In this document: positions 61,196 to 64,000 of the stretch, piece after piece
Numbering within the stretch: the stretch's first letter is position 1
How the letters are laid out: the number at the start of each line of letters is the position of its first letter
NCBI GenBank assembly: GCA_020854775.1
Contig: JAHKLZ010000005.1
Span: 200,339-264,338, forward strand
Length of the DNA stretch: 64,000 nt
From: Candidatus Woesearchaeota archaeon
Lineage (GTDB): Archaea > Nanobdellota > Nanobdellia > Woesearchaeales > 21-14-0-10-32-9
Direction: 5' to 3'
Program-made: the position numbers and the translations under genes
The notes under the pieces: model-generated
Told to the model about the DNA's origin: nothing
The model's input: the letters and a program-made list of their open reading frames with translations, nothing else
Database searches by the model: none

Positions 61196-61428
61196 TTTTT
61201 ATCCTCCGTTTAGTTATATCTTTATGTTTTTTTTAAATTTTGTTAATATTTTTTTTTGAGAGCAACTCGTTTAAAGTCACCCTAGAATTAGGTTCAATTA
61301 TTATTAAATTTGTGAGTCGTAAAACTAGCATAAGTGTATTTGTCCGTTGTGCTTATTTGTGTTTTTCGTATCATTTTATGTTTGTTGGTGTTAAAAAGTT
61401 TATAAATGTTTGTTCTTTTCTTTCAAAA
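61196..61428 (+). promoter_or_regulatory. Divergent asnS/tgt promoter region
   Basis: A 233-base gap. The + side has a TATA-like AAGTTTATAAATG (61397-61407), 22-26 bases before the tgt ATG at 61429; the minus side has a T-rich stretch before asnS. The middle (61260-61360) has no recognisable gene or RNA; several bases are shared with no repeat. Confidence 0.4.
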
Positions 61429-62556
61429 ATGTTCGTTATTACTCACGAGGATGGAGATGCCCGAGTTGGTGTTTTGAAGACGAAGAGTGGAGATATTGAG
61501 ACTCCTTTTTTTATGCCTGTTGTTACTAAGGCTACTGGTAAGTTTATTACTACTGATGATTATTCTTGTCTTGGTTCTGATTTGGGTGCTAGAGGTGTTA
61601 TTTGTAATAGTTTACTTCTCAGTTTCAGACCTGGTACTGATATTATTAAGAAAGCTAGCGGTATTCATAAATTCATGAATTTTAAGGGCTTGGTGTTTAC
61701 TGATTGTGGTGGTTTTCAGAGTAGTAGTAGTTTTTTTGAGCTTAAGAGTAAGAGAGGGTTGCATTTTCGTAGTCCTTATGATAATAAACGCGTTATTTTA
61801 ACTCCTGAAAGTATTATGCGTATTCAGTGGGATATTGATTCTGACGTGGCTATGATGCTTGATGATATGTCTGGTTATGGTGTGTCTTATGATGAAGCTA
61901 AGCAAGCTATGATTAATACTCATCGTTGGGGTGTTGAGAGTTTGGAGCATCATAAGAAGCTTAGATCTGAGAATAATGTTAAAGATGGTTCTAGGCAGTT
62001 ATTGTTTGGTATTAGTCAAGGTAATTTTTTTCCTGATTTAAGAGCTGAGAGTGCTAAGTTCATTAATGGTTTAGATTTTGATGGCGTAGCCATAGGAGGT
62101 GTAGCTATTGGTGAGCCGTTAGAAGATATGTATTTAGCTGTTAAAGCTAGTTTGCCTCATATTTCTAAAGATAAGATTAAATACGTTATGGGTCTTGGTA
62201 GCCTTGTTGATTTAATAGAAATGATTAGTTTAGGTGTTGATTGTTTTGATAGTATTTATCCTACTCAGAACGCGCGTCACAGCTCAATTTTTACTCGCAA
62301 AGGTAAGATTTATTTAGATAAAGGTAAGTACGCAGAGGATTTTACTCCTATAGAACTTGGTTGTGCGTGTCATACTTGTAATCATTATACCAAGGCGTAT
62401 ATTCATCATCTTACTAAGATTAATGAGCCTGCAGCTCACAGACTTAAAAGTATTCATAATCAGTACTTCTTACAAAGATTAATTGAAGATGCAAAAAATG
62501 CTATTAAGCAAAAAAGATTCAAAGAATTCAAAGAAGAAATAAAAAAGAATTGGTAA
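61429..62556 (+). CDS. tgt: Bacterial/eukaryotic-type tRNA-guanine transglycosylase
   Basis: A 375-residue enzyme, the size of bacterial Tgt. GDARVGVLKTKSGDIETPFFMPVV, VFTDCGGFQSSS (Asp), GVAIGGVAIGEPLEDM, VMGLGSLVDLIEM, CFDSIYPTQNARH (nucleophile Asp) and CACHTCNHYTKAYIHHLTK (zinc ligands). These are the bacterial queuine-type motifs; archaeal TGT differs in the equivalent loops and carries extra C-terminal PUA domains, absent here. It should exchange G34 rather than G15. The ATG at 61429 is fixed by the TATA box upstream. Confidence 0.9.
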   Translation: MFVITHEDGDARVGVLKTKSGDIETPFFMPVVTKATGKFITTDDYSCLGSDLGARGVICNSLLLSFRPGTDIIKKASGIHKFMNFKGLVFTDCGGFQSSSSFFELKSKRGLHFRSPYDNKRVILTPESIMRIQWDIDSDVAMMLDDMSGYGVSYDEAKQAMINTHRWGVESLEHHKKLRSENNVKDGSRQLLFGISQGNFFPDLRAESAKFINGLDFDGVAIGGVAIGEPLEDMYLAVKASLPHISKDKIKYVMGLGSLVDLIEMISLGVDCFDSIYPTQNARHSSIFTRKGKIYLDKGKYAEDFTPIELGCACHTCNHYTKAYIHHLTKINEPAAHRLKSIHNQYFLQRLIEDAKNAIKQKRFKEFKEEIKKNW

Positions 62557-62559
62557 ATT

Positions 62560-64000
62560 TTATTGTTGCGTATATTCATCATGATCATAACCACAATCAG
62601 GATCTTCTATTGGGCAAGGGCCTGATCCTCCTCCTCCGCCAGTTCCTCCTGTTGGGCATTGGCTTGCGCTAAATTCGTTAGGATATGGTTTGCCTGAATA
62701 TGCTAATCCCCATGTTTTTCCATCACTTATTTGATAATATTCAGATGTTTGATAAATTGAGTGTGAACAAGATAATTGAACACTTATTCCTACGAAACAA
62801 ACATTATCTCTATAATAAACGTCTCCTCCATCTACTGAAAAAGCACTAGCAAAACATGCTGATGAAACTGTTTCATGAACTAAATTATTAATACAAAATA
62901 TTCTACCCCAGGATTTGTATCCTTCTACATGTATTACAGGATTACACCCTGTGTCTTGTACGCAGTGTCCTTTATTTGCTAATACTTCACAATTATACAA
63001 TTTTCCTTGAGAACAATCATCGCCTAACTTTCCAGGAGTACAAACTTTGTTAGCACCGCACATATCATTACAATTTAATGTGCCACCGCAGCCATCACTT
63101 AGGAAGTGACCGCAATTATACCCGTTATTAGCTGCTTCTAATGATGCAAGTGGGGAATTGCAAGTAAGACGAGTGCAACATTCACCTTCATTTATGCATG
63201 ATTGTCCCGCCGCACAAAGATCATTAACCCATTGCTCCGTATCTCCCCCACAACTTTCTGTTCTTGTTTGTTTTCTTTGTCTTACACCTGATGAACATCT
63301 ATATTCATCAGTGTTAATCCATGATGAAGGAGTGCAACACACACCTTCATCTACACAAACTTGTTCTTTAAGTGAACAAGGATAATCTATCCACCTAGTA
63401 GTTACGCCACCACAACCCTCAGTCCTCGTTTGTTTTCTTTGTCTTACCCCTTCTGATGAACACTTATATTCATCAGTGTTAACCCAATCAGTAACAGAAC
63501 AACACGCATCATTATAACAAACTAGAGCACCACAACCAACACAGACACCATTAGAACAAACAGGGGAATCACAAACACAACTCACACAATCAACATAAGA
63601 TACAGAACTACTACATGCGCCTTCAGAACAACTCCAAGTAGTATGCGTCTTACAACGCTTACCATCCGCATTACAATAATTATAACCAGAAGTAGTATTA
63701 GTACCACAAGACTCACAACTCACTAATTCAAAACCAGAAGCAACACACTCACCATTAGAACAACCATAAAATGTTTCAGTCTTACACTTCTGAGAACCAC
63801 TACATGCATTAAAATCAGAAATAACAGAATCACAATGATCATCAACACAACAACTAATACTATTAAGAGCAACACCACTAGGTGTCTCACTCAAAAAAGC
63901 ACTCCACTCCTCACTCGTATTACTAGGAATAAAAATCTGATCATTCCTACTATTAACAACTCTTCTAAAATCATCATACAAACAAATATCAAACGAAGTA
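62560..64000 (-). CDS. Cys-rich repeat surface protein, N-terminus beyond the window
   Basis: The frame is open past the window edge (no stop or required start before 64000), so the 473 or more residues are a C-terminal part. It contains over 60 Cys. Two repeats read DWVNTDEYKCSSEGVRQRKQ and SWINTDEYRCSSGVRQRKQT, each about 55 residues with CGG..T and C..C. The end is Gly-rich (GGTGGGGGSGPCPIEDPD) and acidic. Probably secreted and disulfide-rich. Its codons, NNT-rich on the minus strand, are unlike those of other minus genes. Confidence 0.75.
   Translation of the reverse strand, partial: TSFDICLYDDFRRVVNSRNDQIFIPSNTSEEWSAFLSETPSGVALNSISCCVDDHCDSVISDFNACSGSQKCKTETFYGCSNGECVASGFELVSCESCGTNTTSGYNYCNADGKRCKTHTTWSCSEGACSSSVSYVDCVSCVCDSPVCSNGVCVGCGALVCYNDACCSVTDWVNTDEYKCSSEGVRQRKQTRTEGCGGVTTRWIDYPCSLKEQVCVDEGVCCTPSSWINTDEYRCSSGVRQRKQTRTESCGGDTEQWVNDLCAAGQSCINEGECCTRLTCNSPLASLEAANNGYNCGHFLSDGCGGTLNCNDMCGANKVCTPGKLGDDCSQGKLYNCEVLANKGHCVQDTGCNPVIHVEGYKSWGRIFCINNLVHETVSSACFASAFSVDGGDVYYRDNVCFVGISVQLSCSHSIYQTSEYYQISDGKTWGLAYSGKPYPNEFSASQCPTGGTGGGGGSGPCPIEDPDCGYDHDEYTQQ

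Noticed and set aside
61240..61428. N-terminal extension of the tgt frame
   Set aside because: The longer frame adds 63 residues with no similarity to TGT, and the TATA box lies inside it.
62560..64000. Replication origin at the skew switch
   Set aside because: No Orc1/Cdc6 gene or origin repeats are visible; a single edge segment cannot separate an origin from an inversion.

Overview
The window is AT-rich archaeal DNA. Evidence for Archaea: an archaeal S15 and the S27Ae-S24e-Spt4-RpoE(Rpb7) cluster, Taw1 (wyosine), an archaeal Trm-G10 tRNA methyltransferase, an archaeal/eukaryal-type GlyRS, a Tfx-type regulator, a histone-fold protein, Mre11, a tRNA-Leu with an intron at position 37/38, and TATA boxes about 26 bases before many start codons (leaderless transcripts). 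Genes inside operons often have GGAGG/GGTGA Shine-Dalgarno sites and some start with TTG. Low GC, small coiled-coil proteins and Cys-rich surface proteins suggest a DPANN lineage such as Woesearchaeota/Pacearchaeota; that placement is inference.

Layout. 1-7.3 kb: nuclease-like fragments, an HD hydrolase broken by a stop codon, a PUA protein, S15, thioredoxin, nitroreductase, a deacetylase/glycosyltransferase pair and a SET-flavodoxin fusion. 7.4-17.4 kb: intron-containing tRNA-Leu, DUF192 lipoprotein, K+/H+ antiporter, a methyltransferase, a broken ITPase, CysRS, GlyRS, an asparagine synthetase-Dph6 fusion and tRNA-Ser, which is flanked by copies of its own ends. 17.6-24.9 kb: an eight-gene minus-strand operon headed by a Tfx regulator, with two large surface proteins, a Tat-signal protein, TatC, two small proteins and signal peptidase II. 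25-30.7 kb: housekeeping and membrane genes. 30.8-36.2 kb: a type IV pilus-like operon (winged helix, coiled coil, secretion ATPase, two TadC-like membrane proteins) and a possible structured RNA. 36.3-39.9 kb: a three-gene CysK/SbnA-like synthase, ATP-grasp ligase and M20 hydrolase operon behind a palindromic operator candidate; this looks like an uncharacterised biosynthetic system. 39.9-50.4 kb: phosphoesterase, PduO, the ribosomal/RNA polymerase cluster, a UV-damage glycosylase, Taw1, GH15, a lipoprotein, FtsZ, a second possible RNA and an autoregulated-looking regulator. 50.4-64 kb: aldolase, sugar kinase, KaiC-like ATPase, MFS plus beta-propeller pair, degenerate PEP-synthase-like protein, Mre11, AsnRS, a bacterial-type TGT and a Cys-rich repeat protein running off the right edge.

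The + strand is strongly T-rich in both plus- and minus-encoded genes, so plus genes favour T-ending and minus genes A-ending codons. The skew reverses near the right edge (about 62.9-64 kb), inside the repeats of the fibre-like protein (21.5 and 22.0 kb) and at the start of the CysK-like operon, which marks these segments as inverted or recently acquired. Two ordinary genes (HD hydrolase, ITPase) carry single in-frame stops, so either real pseudogenes or consensus errors are present.
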